NCBI GenBank assembly: GCA_028290125.1
Contig: JAQGKM010000086.1
Coordinates: forward strand, 1 to 13,376
Origin: Hyphomicrobiales bacterium
GTDB taxonomy: Bacteria > Pseudomonadota > Alphaproteobacteria > Rhizobiales > Beijerinckiaceae
Reading direction: 5' to 3'
Length of the DNA: 13,376 bases
In this document: in pieces, positions 1 to 6,468 of the stretch
Layout of the letters: every line of letters begins with the position of its first letter
How positions within the stretch are numbered: the stretch's first letter is position 1
The notes under the pieces: generated by a model
Database searches by the model: none
What the model was told of the DNA's origin: nothing
The model's input: only the letters and a program-made list of their open reading frames with translations
Translations under genes and position numbers: made by a program

Positions 1-538
1 GGTCCCAGTTCACAAGGCGCTTGTCCTTGTAGATCAGGCCCTGCCGATGCAGCTCGACGAAGACTTTCAGGACGGCGCGCGACAGGCCCGCGTCCATGGT
101 GAAGCGCTCGCGCGACCAGTCGCAGGAGGCGCCCATGCGCTTCAGCTGGTTGACGATCGCGCCGCCGGATTCGGCCTTCCACGTCCAGACCTTTTCGAGA
201 AACTTCTCGCGGCCGAGTTCGCGGCGGCCCGGCTGCTGGTTCTGCGCGAGCTGGCGCTCGACGACCATCTGCGTCGCAATGCCGGCATGGTCGGTGCCCG
301 GCTGCCAGAGGACGTCCTTGCCGCGCATGCGCTCGAAGCGGCAGAGCACGTCCTGCAGCGTGTTGTTGAGCGCGTGCCCCATGTGGAGCGAGCCGGTGAC
401 GTTGGGCGGCGGGATGACGATCGAATAAGGCGCCGCATCCTTGCGGTCCTCGCGGCCGGCGCGGAACGCCTGCGCGTCTTCCCAGGCCTGCGAAATGCGT
501 GTTTCCACGCTGGCGGGATCGAAAGTCTTGTCCATCAT
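1..538 (-). CDS. valS: Valyl-tRNA synthetase, N-terminal part (cut by window edge)
   Basis: This cytoplasmic class I aminoacyl-tRNA synthetase charges tRNA-Val with valine. Reading the minus strand from 538 gives about 179 residues starting MMDKTFDPASVETRISQAW. They contain the signature PPPNVTGSLHMGHAL, with HMGH as the HIGH-type ATP-binding motif at about residues 44-58. The stretch WQPGTDHAGIATQ follows at about 80-92 and is typical of ValRS. The KMSKS motif, editing domain and C-terminal coiled coil lie outside the window. Two consecutive ATG codons (538 and 535) could serve as the start. The gene lies 127 bp downstream of popZ on the same strand, an order seen in many Hyphomicrobiales, and may have its own promoter. 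The family call is essentially certain; only the exact start is open. Confidence 0.97.
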   Translation of the reverse strand, partial: MMDKTFDPASVETRISQAWEDAQAFRAGREDRKDAAPYSIVIPPPNVTGSLHMGHALNNTLQDVLCRFERMRGKDVLWQPGTDHAGIATQMVVERQLAQNQQPGRRELGREKFLEKVWTWKAESGGAIVNQLKRMGASCDWSRERFTMDAGLSRAVLKVFVELHRQGLIYKDKRLVNWD

Positions 539-594
539 GGGAAGGTACCGAACTCGTGTCAGGAAAGAGCGCTGCGGAATCCCGCTGTGCGCGC

Positions 595-623
595 TAAAAA
601 CCCTGCCACGTGCGGCGTGTCAA
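595..623 (-). promoter_or_regulatory. Possible valS promoter
   Basis: On the minus strand a perfect -35 box TTGACA (623-618) is followed after 17-18 nt by a T-rich hexamer (TTTTTA or TTTTAG, 600-594). It sits about 60 nt upstream of the valS start. The -35 match is strong and the -10 match is weak. The same T-run could instead belong to a weak popZ terminator, because a small hairpin GCCG/TGGC lies just before it. Confidence 0.35.
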
Positions 624-665
624 TGAAACGGGCGACCCGGCCGGAGCGGAGCCGCCCTGCCCGCC

Positions 666-1316
666 TCAGCGGCCGCGCGAAACGCGCTCGATCTCGGCGC
701 GCACCAGCGTCTCGACCAGCGAGGGCAGATGATCGTCGAGCCATTCCTTCAGCATCGGGCGCAGCATTTCGCGCGCCATGGCTTCCATGGCCTGCGCATT
801 CGGCATCGACCGCGCGGCGTTGAGCACCTGGAAGGATGAATTGACCGCGAGATCGGTCTGGTCGGACACGAGCGGCGGCTCGTCGCGCGTCACGAGGCGC
901 GGCGTGGGGGCCGGAGGCCGCGCGGCGAACTCGCGCACGTCGGCGGTGGGCTTCGGAGCCTCGGGACGCGCCGGACGCGCCGGCGGGGGCGAGACGAACG
1001 AGCCCGAGAAATCGGCGGGGGCGCGCTGCGCGGGCTGCGGACGCTTGCGTTCCAGTTCCGGCTCGCGCACGGGCGGCAGCCGCTCTTCCGTCATCCGGAC
1101 CTCGTCGCGCATGCGGACCTCGGTGCGCGGCCTGTGTTCGTCGCGCGGCGCATTGAATTCATCCCGGATGATGGCCTCGGGCTTGCTGCTCAGCGGCAGC
1201 GTCTGGTCGTCCGAAATGATCTTGCGGATGGACGCCAGAATCTCCTCCATCGAGGGCTCGTGGGCGCGTTGTTCGGCAGCCGTAGATTCCGGAATCGTGG
1301 ACGGATATGCGGTCAT
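666..1316 (-). CDS. popZ: PopZ-family polar organising protein (DUF2497)
   Basis: In Caulobacter and relatives PopZ self-assembles at the cell pole, anchors the chromosomal centromere through ParB, and recruits cell-cycle regulators. The family hallmark EPSMEEILASIRKIISDD is at residues 20-37. A proline- and charge-rich disordered linker occupies the middle (many PARPARPEAPKP-like stretches). The C-terminal helical assembly domain, AMAREMLRPMLKEWLDDHLP onward, lies in the last 40 residues. From this start the protein is 216 residues. An ATG 33 bp further upstream (1349) would add MRRTCKKASEA. I prefer 1316 because family members have only a short tail before the hallmark, but neither start has a good ribosome binding site. 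The gene sits between tolC and valS, a common alphaproteobacterial arrangement. Confidence in the family is high; confidence in pole-organising function is by homology. Confidence 0.92.
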   Translation of the reverse strand: MTAYPSTIPESTAAEQRAHEPSMEEILASIRKIISDDQTLPLSSKPEAIIRDEFNAPRDEHRPRTEVRMRDEVRMTEERLPPVREPELERKRPQPAQRAPADFSGSFVSPPPARPARPEAPKPTADVREFAARPPAPTPRLVTRDEPPLVSDQTDLAVNSSFQVLNAARSMPNAQAMEAMAREMLRPMLKEWLDDHLPSLVETLVRAEIERVSRGR

Positions 1317-1371
1317 GGCCTCTGACGCTTTCTTGCAAGTTCGCCGCATACGGCGGCTCTATCCCGGCGAG

Positions 1372-1400
1372 CGAATCAGACCGCGCATCTGCCTGATTCG
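1372..1400. repeat. 8-bp inverted repeat with two GANTC sites upstream of popZ
   Basis: CGAATCAG (1372-1379) and CTGATTCG (1393-1400) are perfect inverted copies separated by 13 nt. They lie 56-84 bp upstream of the chosen popZ start. Each arm contains a GANTC site, the target of the CcrM cell-cycle methyltransferase of alphaproteobacteria. No T-run follows on either strand, so it looks more like a protein-binding site than a terminator. Its function is unproven. Confidence 0.45.
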
Positions 1401-1481
1401 TTTACGCCGTCTCACATTGAACGCGCCGTGAACCGTGAGCAAGACGATGCTTGCGAGCACTTGTGGAAAGGCTGCGGAGGG

Positions 1482-2933
1482 TCAGCGACCGTCCGGCGTG
1501 CTGGTGCCGATCCACTTGCCCTTGACCTGATCGAAGTGAATCGTCGGGTCGTATTTGACGACCTGCAGGCCGAGCGTCGTGGCCGACAGGCGACCGACGG
1601 AAGCGAGCAGCGCGTAGGAGCTGACGACCCGGTCGCGCTGCGCGCTGACCAGCTGGACACGCGCATTGAGCAGCAATTGCTGGGCGTTGAGCACGTCGAG
1701 CGTGGTGCGCTGGCCGACCTTGGCCTCTTCACGCACGCCGTTGAGGGCGATTTCAGCGGCGCGGACCTGCGCCTGCGCGGCCTGGATGACGGCCGACGAA
1801 TTGACCCAGGTGCCCCAGTTCGAAACGACCAGCGCGCGAATCTGCTCGCGCTGCAGATCGGCCTGCAGCTGGGCCTGACCGAGCAATTCCTTGGCCTGAC
1901 GCACAGCGGAATAGACCGCGCCGCCTTCGTAGATCGGCACGGAAAGCGAGGTGACGACCGAAGCGCCGAGCGTGTCGATGCGGCCGCCCGCGCCGCCGCT
2001 GCCGCCGCTCCCCGACGAGGTGTCGTACCGGCGCGACAGCGAGCCGGTGACGCCGACCGTCGGATAAAGCTGGCCGGTGATGACCTTCACGTTCAGCGAG
2101 GCGGCGTCGACGTTGTGACGCGCGGCCTGAATGGCGGGGTGCTCGAGTTCGGACAGCGCGATCGCCGACTTCAGCGACGCCGGCACGACCTTGTCGAGCG
2201 GGCGCGCAGGCTGAAGGTTCGACGGCTCGATGCCGATGACCTGGCGGAAATTGGCGATGCTGGTCTGCAGGTTCGCCTGCGCCGTGAAGGCGTCGGCCTG
2301 GCCTTGCGCGAGCGAAGCCTCGGCCTGCGCCACGTCGGTGCGGGTCACTTCGCCGACCTGGAAGCGGTCCCGCGTCTGGCGCAGCTGCTGCTCGAGCACT
2401 TCGACGTTGTTGCGGCGCAGGTTCAGGATGGCGGTGTCGCGCAGCACGTTCATGTAGGACGTGGCGGCGTTGGACAGGATGTTCTGTTCCGTCAGGCGCG
2501 TGTTCTCGCGCGCCTGGAGGATCTGAGATTCGGCGCGGCTCACGCCATTGGCGGTGCGGTTGCCGTTCCAGAGGTTCTGCGTGACCGAGAGGCCGACGCC
2601 ACGAGGCTGGCTGTAGCGCGTTGCGGAATTACCGCCGCCCGACGTCTCGTTGACGTTGAATCCGACGTCGCCGTTGGCGGTGATCGTCGGGCGATAGCCG
2701 GACAGGGCCGTCGGCAGGTTTTCGTCGGTCGCGCGGCCCGAGGCGCGCTGGGCATTCAGGTCAGGGTTGAAGCCATAAGCGCGGGCAAGAGCACCGGAGA
2801 TCGTTTCCGCAGAGAGGGGCTGCGCGAGCGCAACGCAGCCTGCAACCAGCGCCGCCAGTGAAGCCGCGAGGCTGAAGAGACCCCGGCGGCCCTTGGGGCC
2901 AGGTGCCGGAATGAACGCGTCGCGACGAATCAT
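1482..2933 (-). CDS. tolC: TolC-family outer membrane efflux channel
   Basis: This is the trimeric outer-membrane exit duct for type I secretion and RND or MFS efflux systems. A basic N-terminus (MIRRDAFIPAPGPKGRRG) is followed by a hydrophobic signal-peptide core. The likely cleavage after LSA leaves the mature start ETISGALARAYGFNPDLNAQRA, typical of the family. Two homologous halves follow, with the helical repeats expected of OEP domains, for example NTRLTEQNILSNAATSYM in the first half and VREEAKVGQRTTLDVLNAQQ near the C-terminus. The length of 483 residues fits the family. The start at 2933 is an ATG with TTGAGG six bases before it; the upstream TTG at 2945 would overlap this binding site. 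No inner-membrane transporter or membrane-fusion protein is nearby, so the channel probably serves systems encoded elsewhere. The family call is secure. Confidence 0.95.
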   Translation of the reverse strand: MIRRDAFIPAPGPKGRRGLFSLAASLAALVAGCVALAQPLSAETISGALARAYGFNPDLNAQRASGRATDENLPTALSGYRPTITANGDVGFNVNETSGGGNSATRYSQPRGVGLSVTQNLWNGNRTANGVSRAESQILQARENTRLTEQNILSNAATSYMNVLRDTAILNLRRNNVEVLEQQLRQTRDRFQVGEVTRTDVAQAEASLAQGQADAFTAQANLQTSIANFRQVIGIEPSNLQPARPLDKVVPASLKSAIALSELEHPAIQAARHNVDAASLNVKVITGQLYPTVGVTGSLSRRYDTSSGSGGSGGAGGRIDTLGASVVTSLSVPIYEGGAVYSAVRQAKELLGQAQLQADLQREQIRALVVSNWGTWVNSSAVIQAAQAQVRAAEIALNGVREEAKVGQRTTLDVLNAQQLLLNARVQLVSAQRDRVVSSYALLASVGRLSATTLGLQVVKYDPTIHFDQVKGKWIGTSTPDGR

Positions 2934-2950
2934 CTGCAACCTCAATACGT

Positions 2951-2970
2951 ATTCCGGATCGGTCCGGAAT
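2951..2970. repeat. Perfect 8-bp inverted repeat in the tolC leader
   Basis: ATTCCGGA, spacer TCGG, then TCCGGAAT form a perfect hairpin or operator 18-37 bases upstream of the tolC ATG. It ends 7 bases before the ribosome binding site and lies downstream of the predicted tolC promoter. It could be a repressor operator or an RNA hairpin that limits translation. The arms are perfect; the role is inferred. Confidence 0.5.
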
Positions 2971-3019
2971 GATTAACCCAAAGCCGAACCGGAATCACGG
3001 CCTGCAAAGAGCTTGGCCG

Positions 3020-3047
3020 ATATTACCCGCTCCGGGCCGGTTGTCCT
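3020..3047 (-). promoter_or_regulatory. Likely tolC promoter
   Basis: The minus strand shows AGGACA (3047-3042), a 16-nt spacer, then TAATAT (3025-3020). These match the sigma70 boxes TTGACA and TATAAT at four of six positions each. The predicted start of transcription near 3013 gives a leader of about 80 nt that contains the perfect inverted repeat. Confidence 0.4.
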
Positions 3048-3121
3048 CACGCCACCTGCGGCCAAGGCGCTGAATCAGGTGAGGTGCCACAAAAATGCGA
3101 CACCTGGGGAACTTAGCCAGT

Positions 3122-3829
3122 TCAGAAGACGAAAATGGGGCGCCGTGCGAAGGCCCCCAGAAGCGCGCCCGAGGCGTCGAACAGCACGCGGCGGCTGAGT
3201 TCGCCGCCAACCTTCTCGTAACGCGTCGCCTTGGCGGCATTGCCGGTCGGATCGCCGGCCGCGCGCTGGATGACAACCAATCGTCCGCCCGGCGCAAGCT
3301 TGGCGAGCAGCGGGTCCAGCCCCTCCTCCACCGCACCGTTGACGAAAATGAGGTCGAACACGCCATCGACGCCGGCGCTCGCGTCGAGCGGGCCGCAGAC
3401 CGCCGTGGCGTTCAGCCCGGCGCTGGAGAATTGCGCGGCGGCCAGCGCCGAGAGCGAGGCGATCGGCTCGAGCGACACGACGCTCTTGGCAAGACCCGCG
3501 AGAATGGCGGCCGTGTAACCGGCGCCGCCCGCGACATCGAGCACGCGGTCGTCCGCCTTCACGCCGGCGCCCTGCACCATGCGCGCCAGCACCATCGGCG
3601 TCAGCAAGCAGCGGGTCTCGCCCTCCTGGCTCCTGATTTCGAGCGGCGCGTCCGAATAGGCGAGCGGCGCGAGCGCGCCCGGCACATACATCTCACGCGG
3701 CGTGTCCAGGAACTGGTCGAGAACCGTCTGGTCCGTCACGTCGAAGGTGCGGATCTGGCAGTCGACCATCGTCTGGCGCTGGCTGGCGGTGTCGTGGGCA
3801 GTGGCGGACGTGCTGGTCAACATCGGCAT
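3122..3829 (-). CDS. Pcm-like SAM-dependent methyltransferase, atypical active-site motif
   Basis: This resembles protein-L-isoaspartate O-methyltransferase, which repairs isomerised aspartyl residues in damaged proteins. The protein has 235 residues, in the usual range for a Pcm. A Rossmann SAM-binding motif I reads RVLDVAGGAGYTAAIL, where canonical Pcm has a VLEIGTGSGYQAA-like sequence. A later strand FDLIFVNGAV and the step LAPGGRLVVIQ are typical of the fold. The TISxP segment that carries the conserved active-site serine in classical Pcm aligns here with LLTPMVLARM and has leucine at that position. It may therefore be a divergent paralogue with another substrate. The start at 3829 has GGAG five bases upstream. 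It lies upstream of tolC on the same strand, a pairing I recognise from Hyphomicrobiales. There is no signal peptide, so it is cytosolic. Family confidence is good; substrate confidence is low. Confidence 0.85.
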   Translation of the reverse strand: MPMLTSTSATAHDTASQRQTMVDCQIRTFDVTDQTVLDQFLDTPREMYVPGALAPLAYSDAPLEIRSQEGETRCLLTPMVLARMVQGAGVKADDRVLDVAGGAGYTAAILAGLAKSVVSLEPIASLSALAAAQFSSAGLNATAVCGPLDASAGVDGVFDLIFVNGAVEEGLDPLLAKLAPGGRLVVIQRAAGDPTGNAAKATRYEKVGGELSRRVLFDASGALLGAFARRPIFVF

Positions 3830-3891
3830 TGTCGCTCCGGCTGTCGGCGAAACGCGCAGCAGGAGCGCGCACGACGGACTCGTAGGCGCAG

Positions 3892-3920
3892 CTTATATGC
3901 AGCGCACGCAGCTCTGTCCA
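3892..3920 (-). promoter_or_regulatory. Sigma70-type promoter of the Pcm-like gene
   Basis: On the minus strand TGGACA (3920-3915) and TATAAG (3897-3892) are separated by exactly 17 nt. Each matches the sigma70 consensus at five of six positions. Transcription would start near 3885, giving a leader of about 56 nt before the ATG at 3829. Confidence 0.6.
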
Positions 3921-3954
3921 CGCCGCGCACGGCGCTGTCCTCAGCCTGCGCCCG

Positions 3955-4416
3955 TCAGGCGCCCTTCAGCTTGCGATTGCACAGGCTCCAATAGCCGCCG
4001 CCCTTTTCCAGCCAGCGCATGCCGGCGTTGCCGTTGGTCGCCTTGTTGGCCTGATACTGCTCGCTGCACGTCTTCTGGCGAGCCTGCGAGGGCCGCAAGT
4101 CCGCGAATTTGGCCGGCACCGCGCCGGGGAAGACCGGCGAAGCCGCGGCCCCGGCCGCTGCCGGAGGGGCCGCATCCTGAGCTTTCGCCGACGGCGGATT
4201 GGTGACAGCGGCCACGGCGACGGCCGGTTGCGCCAGAGACGCGCGGCATTCCGTGAGGAATTTCGGCCAGGTGGCGCCCTGAGTGGCGTTGGCGGCCTTG
4301 GCGGCCTGCCACTTTTCACCACAGGCCTTCATGGAGCCATCCTGCGCGAGCGCGGCGGGCGCCGACAGGAGCGCGGCCAACACAACAGGGAGAAAACGCG
4401 AGATCGAGAAAAACAT
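3955..4416 (-). CDS. Small secreted protein with two Cys-Trp repeats
   Basis: I cannot assign a function. The 153-residue product starts with a clear signal peptide (MFFSISRFLPVVLAALLSAP, likely cleavage after ALA at residue 24), so it should be periplasmic or secreted. The mature part has two related modules joined by an Ala/Pro-rich linker at about 60-110. Module one spans Cys32 to Cys57 with W-x-A-x-K-A-x-N-A-T-x-G and TWPKFL. Module two spans Cys117 to Cys146 with Y-Q-A-N-K-A-T-N-G and RWLEKGGGYW. Each module has one cysteine at either end, which suggests an intramodule disulfide. Similar repeats occur in uncharacterised Bradyrhizobium-type proteins, from memory. It lies 86 bp downstream of the BTLCP protease gene on the same strand. 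Confidence 0.82.
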   Translation of the reverse strand: MFFSISRFLPVVLAALLSAPAALAQDGSMKACGEKWQAAKAANATQGATWPKFLTECRASLAQPAVAVAAVTNPPSAKAQDAAPPAAAGAAASPVFPGAVPAKFADLRPSQARQKTCSEQYQANKATNGNAGMRWLEKGGGYWSLCNRKLKGA

Positions 4417-4452
4417 GAAGCAAAGCCTTCGTTCAGCAATGCGTCATGAAAT

Positions 4453-4493
4453 GCCCAAAATGGGCGGATGGCAAGCGGAAGTTCCGTTCCGCT
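4453..4493 (-). other. Two tandem hairpins between the BTLCP and secreted-protein genes
   Basis: AGCGGAA (4474-4480) pairs with TTCCGCT (4487-4493), and GCCCA (4453-4457) pairs with TGGGC (4461-4465) around an AAA loop. Both sit in the 86-bp gap. No T-run follows either one on the minus strand, so they may act as partial attenuators or RNA stabilisers rather than a classical terminator. Confidence 0.3.
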
Positions 4494-4502
4494 CCCCTGC
4501 CC

Positions 4503-5159
4503 TCAGCGCGGGGCGACACGTCCGGCCGACACGGGTCCCTGGATGACCTGGACCTTCGCCGACAGGGTGGACGACCCGATCGCCACCCAGACGTTCGGGT
4601 CTTCCTGCGACTGGCGCTTCACGAAGCGATAGGGCGTGCGCGACCAGATCTTCATCTCATCATTCATGTTGTCGAGCACGAACTCGCCGCGGGTGGTCTT
4701 CACCGTCAGGACGGCGTGACCCTCGTCGTTTTCGTCGCGCACGACAGTCATCAGCAGCGCCTGCCGGGGAAAGCCGGACTCGATCAGCAGCTTGCGCTTG
4801 AGAAGCGCGTAATCCTCGCAATCGCCGGCGCCGTCGGACGGCAGATCCCAACGATCGACGACTTTCCAGTGATCGTAGTCGGACTGCGGCTGGATCTTGC
4901 GGTTGATGCGGCGGTTGATCATGTCGATGAGGGCGAGATTGGCGGCGGTCCCCTCCACGTCGCGGGGCGACGTCTGGCCGGTCCGGCAATCGTCCTTGTA
5001 GCGGGTGCAGAAGTCGGCCCAGCCCATCGGGGTCAGGGTCGCCATGCCGACACGGATGAACCGACCGGGCTCTTCCGCGACCGTCGGATGAAGAATCGCG
5101 ATCGTTCCGACGAGGAACACGCAAATTGCAACTCCGACCTGTCTTATACGCGCAAACAT
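4503..5159 (-). CDS. Periplasmic transglutaminase-like cysteine protease (BTLCP, PF06035)
   Basis: This belongs to the bacterial transglutaminase-like cysteine protease family (peptidase C93), which includes LapG, the periplasmic protease that releases biofilm adhesins. The 218-residue product has an N-terminal hydrophobic signal sequence (residues 8-28). The catalytic triad is visible: Cys114 in GAGDCEDYALLKR, His148 in EGHAVLTV and Asp163 in VLDNM. A further pair, Cys51 and Cys58, in FCTRYKDDC could form a disulfide. I chose the start at 5159 because a signal peptide begins there and GGGAG lies about nine bases upstream. Reading further upstream gives 90 residues of low-complexity Arg-rich sequence that is not credible as protein. 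The LapD-like partner and giant adhesin of the classical Lap system are not in the window. The family call is secure; the substrate is unknown. Confidence 0.9.
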   Translation of the reverse strand: MFARIRQVGVAICVFLVGTIAILHPTVAEEPGRFIRVGMATLTPMGWADFCTRYKDDCRTGQTSPRDVEGTAANLALIDMINRRINRKIQPQSDYDHWKVVDRWDLPSDGAGDCEDYALLKRKLLIESGFPRQALLMTVVRDENDEGHAVLTVKTTRGEFVLDNMNDEMKIWSRTPYRFVKRQSQEDPNVWVAIGSSTLSAKVQVIQGPVSAGRVAPR

Positions 5160-5474
5160 GAACCAACGCTCCCGTGACATGGGCATTCTGGCCGGTGCGC
5201 GTTTGGCTCCCGCTAAGTGAATTGCTCGGAATTTAGCGAGCTGGATTAACCTTTCGGGTGGCGATCGCGCCGTTTGCGGGGCCTTGCGTGTGAGTGTCCG
5301 CGCCCCGACGTCTGTCGCTGCGGCCCAGAGGCTTTCCGCCGGCTCTCGCAGGGAGACGCGCGCGCGACGAAACTGTCCCGGGCGCAACGAAACCGCCCGG
5401 CTTTGGTTAATCCGGACAACTAGACTCAAAAAAAGTTTTGCGTTTCCAACGTCTTGCCCTCAGGATTTCGCCAC
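5160..5474. promoter_or_regulatory. 315-bp divergent intergenic region between BTLCP and EcsC genes
   Basis: No credible gene is present. It must hold the promoters of both divergent genes, but I see no convincing -35/-10 pair. Visible structure: an inverted repeat CGCTAA (5211-5216) / TTAGCG (5233-5238), and two TTAACC motifs, one on the plus strand (5246-5251) and one on the minus strand (5404-5409). The latter resemble half-sites of the cell-cycle regulator CtrA. An A-rich tract of seven occurs near 5428-5434. The sequence is less GC-rich near its right end than the flanking genes. Confidence 0.4.
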
Positions 5475-6317
5475 ATGTCGCTGACGTTTCCCTCTCCGGA
5501 CGCCCTCCCGAACGCTCCTCTCGCCTGGACGCCGGAGGATCGCGCCGCGCTCGAAACGGCGGTCCGGCAGCTGGAGCGCACGACCTTCGCGGCGCGCCTG
5601 ACAGGTCTTCTCGGCCGCCAACTGGAAAGCGCCGGAGCCTTCATCCCGCAGCGCGTCCGCCAGATCGCCGCCAAAGCGACCGCCAGGGCGCTGTCGAGCG
5701 CCATGCACGCCGCCTTGCGCAGCCTGAAACCCGGCGCGACGCCGGCCTCACCCCGTCTTCACCGGGCGCTGGCGACCGCGACCGGCGCCGCCGGCGGAGC
5801 CTTCGGGCTCGCCAGCCTGCCCGTCGAATTGCCGCTCTCGACCGTCATCCTGCTGCGGTCGATCGCCGACATCGCACGGCAGAACGGCGAGGATCTCTCG
5901 CAGCCCGAAGCGGCCCTCGCCTGCATGGAAGTGTTCGCCCTCGGCAGTCGCTCGCCCGACGACTCCTACATGGATTCCAGCTATTTCGCCGTCCGTGCCC
6001 TGCTTGCGCGCACCGTCTCGGAGGCGGCGCGCTACATGGCCGCGACTGCGGCCGCCGACGAGGCCGCGCCCATCATGTTGCGTTTCATCGCCCAGATCGC
6101 GACCCGCTTCGGCCTGGTGGTGAGCCAGAAGTTCGCCGCCCAGGCGATCCCGGTGATTGGCGCTGCCGGCGGAGCGGCGGTGAACTACGCGTTCATGGAT
6201 CATTTCCAGACGCTGGCCCGTGGCCATTTCACGGTCCGCAGGCTTGAACGCAAATACGGTGCAGACGAAGTTAAAAAGAATTACAATTCCACCTATGCTC
6301 CTGAGGCAACTATCTAA
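5475..6317 (+). CDS. EcsC-family protein
   Basis: This belongs to the EcsC protein family (PF12787), named after a Bacillus gene linked to an ABC transporter operon. The biochemical role in proteobacteria is unknown. The 280-residue product has the family's conserved hydrophobic segment LPVELPLSTVILLRSIADIA (residues 115-134) and a second one, AIPVIGAAGGAAVNYAFMDH, at 214-233. A conserved charged tail RRLERKYG follows. The hydrophobic stretches may associate with or re-enter the membrane; there is no signal peptide. ATG at 5475 has AGGA nine bases upstream; a TTG at 5454 lacks this support. The gene stands alone, divergent from the BTLCP protease and 151 bp before the histidine kinase. The C-terminal 60 bases are AT-rich (KKNYNSTYAPEATI). 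The family is confident; the function is open. Confidence 0.88.
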   Translation: MSLTFPSPDALPNAPLAWTPEDRAALETAVRQLERTTFAARLTGLLGRQLESAGAFIPQRVRQIAAKATARALSSAMHAALRSLKPGATPASPRLHRALATATGAAGGAFGLASLPVELPLSTVILLRSIADIARQNGEDLSQPEAALACMEVFALGSRSPDDSYMDSSYFAVRALLARTVSEAARYMAATAAADEAAPIMLRFIAQIATRFGLVVSQKFAAQAIPVIGAAGGAAVNYAFMDHFQTLARGHFTVRRLERKYGADEVKKNYNSTYAPEATI

Positions 6318-6397
6318 TTTACACGCGATTCCGGACGGATTAACCTTCTGCCAGCCTGCTTCCGACGCCTCTCAATTTCAGTCGCCGCAACTACAAC

Positions 6398-6426
6398 TTG
6401 ACCTTAATCAATTGATACTCAAGATA
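6398..6426 (+). promoter_or_regulatory. Possible promoter and palindrome upstream of the HWE kinase
   Basis: TTGACC (6398-6403) is a five-of-six -35 match; at a 17-nt spacing it is followed by the weak -10 AAGATA (6421-6426). The spacer contains the perfect 10-bp palindrome ATCAATTGAT (6407-6416), a placement suited to an operator. The region is AT-rich compared with its surroundings. There is no GGAAC-type EcfG box here. Confidence 0.35.
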
Positions 6427-6431
6427 GATAT

Positions 6432-6458
6432 CGCGCGCCGCAGCATTTAAGGCGCGCG
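6432..6458 (+). other. GC hairpin touching the kinase ribosome binding site
   Basis: CGCGCGCC (6432-6439) pairs perfectly with GGCGCGCG (6451-6458) around an 11-nt loop. The last paired G is the first base of the GGGAG ribosome binding site (6458-6462) of the kinase gene, whose GTG start is at 6469. Folding could limit translation. The distance from ecsC (115 bp) and the lack of a T-run argue against a simple ecsC terminator. Confidence 0.4.
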
Positions 6459-6468
6459 GGAGTTTCAC

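Noticed and set aside
1428..2861. Long plus-strand open frame (477 residues) opposite tolC
   Set aside because: Arg/Ala/Asp-rich translation without any family motif. It is the antisense shadow of tolC, whose protein is clearly real, and such frames are expected in GC-rich DNA.
2808..2870. Lipobox-like VAGC in the TolC signal peptide, which would make it a lipoprotein
   Set aside because: A better signal peptidase I site (LSA before ETIS) follows, and the mature start ETISGAL fits non-lipidated TolC proteins. An acylated start would leave a long hydrophobic stretch.
3076..3106. Inverted CAGGTG/CACCTG between the Pcm-like gene and tolC as a terminator
   Set aside because: The arms are short, the loop is long and no T-run follows on the minus strand.
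5160..5429. Upstream extension of the BTLCP gene by 90 residues
   Set aside because: The added sequence is Arg-rich, has no family similarity and would bury the signal peptide. The start at 5159 gives a normal secreted BTLCP.
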